DNA of 12,211 nucleotides from CAZXBB01 sp964638815 (GTDB lineage: Bacteria; Planctomycetota; Phycisphaerae; Phycisphaerales; SM1A02). The stretch covers positions 1 through 12,211 of the forward strand of contig CAZXBB010000334.1 of assembly GCA_964638815.1 (NCBI GenBank). The letters are read 5' to 3'. The notes under the pieces were generated by a model, which was given only the letters and a program-made list of their open reading frames with translations, was not told the DNA's origin and made no database searches. This document shows, one piece after another, positions 12,118 to 12,211 of this stretch. A program made the position numbers and the translations under genes. Positions within the stretch are counted from its first letter, which is position 1. Every line of letters begins with the position of its first letter.

Positions 12118-12211
12118 CTACGAGGCGCGGTCCGTCACCGCGCCGTAGAACGCCGTCACGGCGCTTGCGTACTCCGGCGTCATCCGGCGTTCGCGGCGGC
12201 CCATGACGGTC
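12118..12211 (-). CDS. C-terminal fragment of an unknown minus-strand gene
   Basis: On the minus strand the frame is open from the window edge to a TAG at 12120-12118, giving about 30 codons that end in TPEYASAVTAFYGAVTDRAS. Third positions are almost all G or C in this frame (28 of 30), unlike the alternative frames, and the amino-acid composition is protein-like rather than Arg/Pro-rich shadow. The start and most of the gene lie beyond the window. The fragment is too short to name a family. It is convergent with the FKBP-like pair. Confidence 0.55.
   Translation of the reverse strand, partial: TVMGRRERRMTPEYASAVTAFYGAVTDRAS

Overview
The window is 12.2 kb of very GC-rich bacterial DNA with strongly G/C-biased third codon positions. 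Its genes are densely packed and the non-coding gaps are short. The organism is diderm: there is an outer-membrane OprB-type porin ending in Phe, a lipoprotein with a lipobox, an AsmA-like envelope protein and several secreted proteins. The lineage cannot be fixed from this sequence. A high-GC soil or sediment group such as Planctomycetota (Phycisphaerae), Gemmatimonadota or Acidobacteriota fits best, and the Gly-rich motif LDANLRIGSGGYN in one secreted protein leans towards planctomycete-like genomes. That placement is inference.

Layout. The 5' end holds the 3' part of a secreted hypothetical protein (+, to 384). A stem-loop separates it from a convergent small lipoprotein with a chagasin/I42-like fold signature (-, 432-815). 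A 232-bp gap with an array of 8-bp repeats leads to a divergent patatin-like phospholipase (+, 1048-2193). Next is a three-gene operon for a complex II (succinate dehydrogenase), sdhC-sdhA-sdhB (+, 2303-5696), with overlapping stop and start codons. Its gene order, protein sizes and motifs match the mycobacterial Sdh1 type. Six bases later, on the opposite strand, ends an OprB-like porin (-, 5703-7052), preceded on the same strand by an AsmA-like protein (-, 7259-8845). A second, shorter 8-bp repeat array lies in the gap to a divergent membrane protein with a DUF4105/Lnb-type domain (+, about 8999-10060). Two adjacent, translationally overlapping FKBP-like secreted proteins with eroded active sites follow (+, 10089-10856 and 10853-11986). 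The C-terminus of an unknown minus-strand gene closes the window (12118-12211).

How the genes relate. Only sdhCAB is a clear functional unit: it oxidises succinate and passes electrons to membrane quinone. Most of the remainder are envelope or secreted proteins, with no evident shared pathway. Visible regulation consists of -10-like hexamers of the form TAnnnT (TATCTT, TATCCT twice, TAGACT, TATGAT, TAATCT, TACGAT) at short distances from start codons, some close enough to suggest leaderless transcripts.

The most notable non-coding signal is that both 8-bp arrays lie between a putative promoter and the start codon of a minus-strand envelope gene. They share the period and most of the unit (plus-strand pattern NNG[T/A]C[C/T]GG), so they look like one repeat family in 5' leaders. 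No tRNA, rRNA, CRISPR array or transposase is visible.
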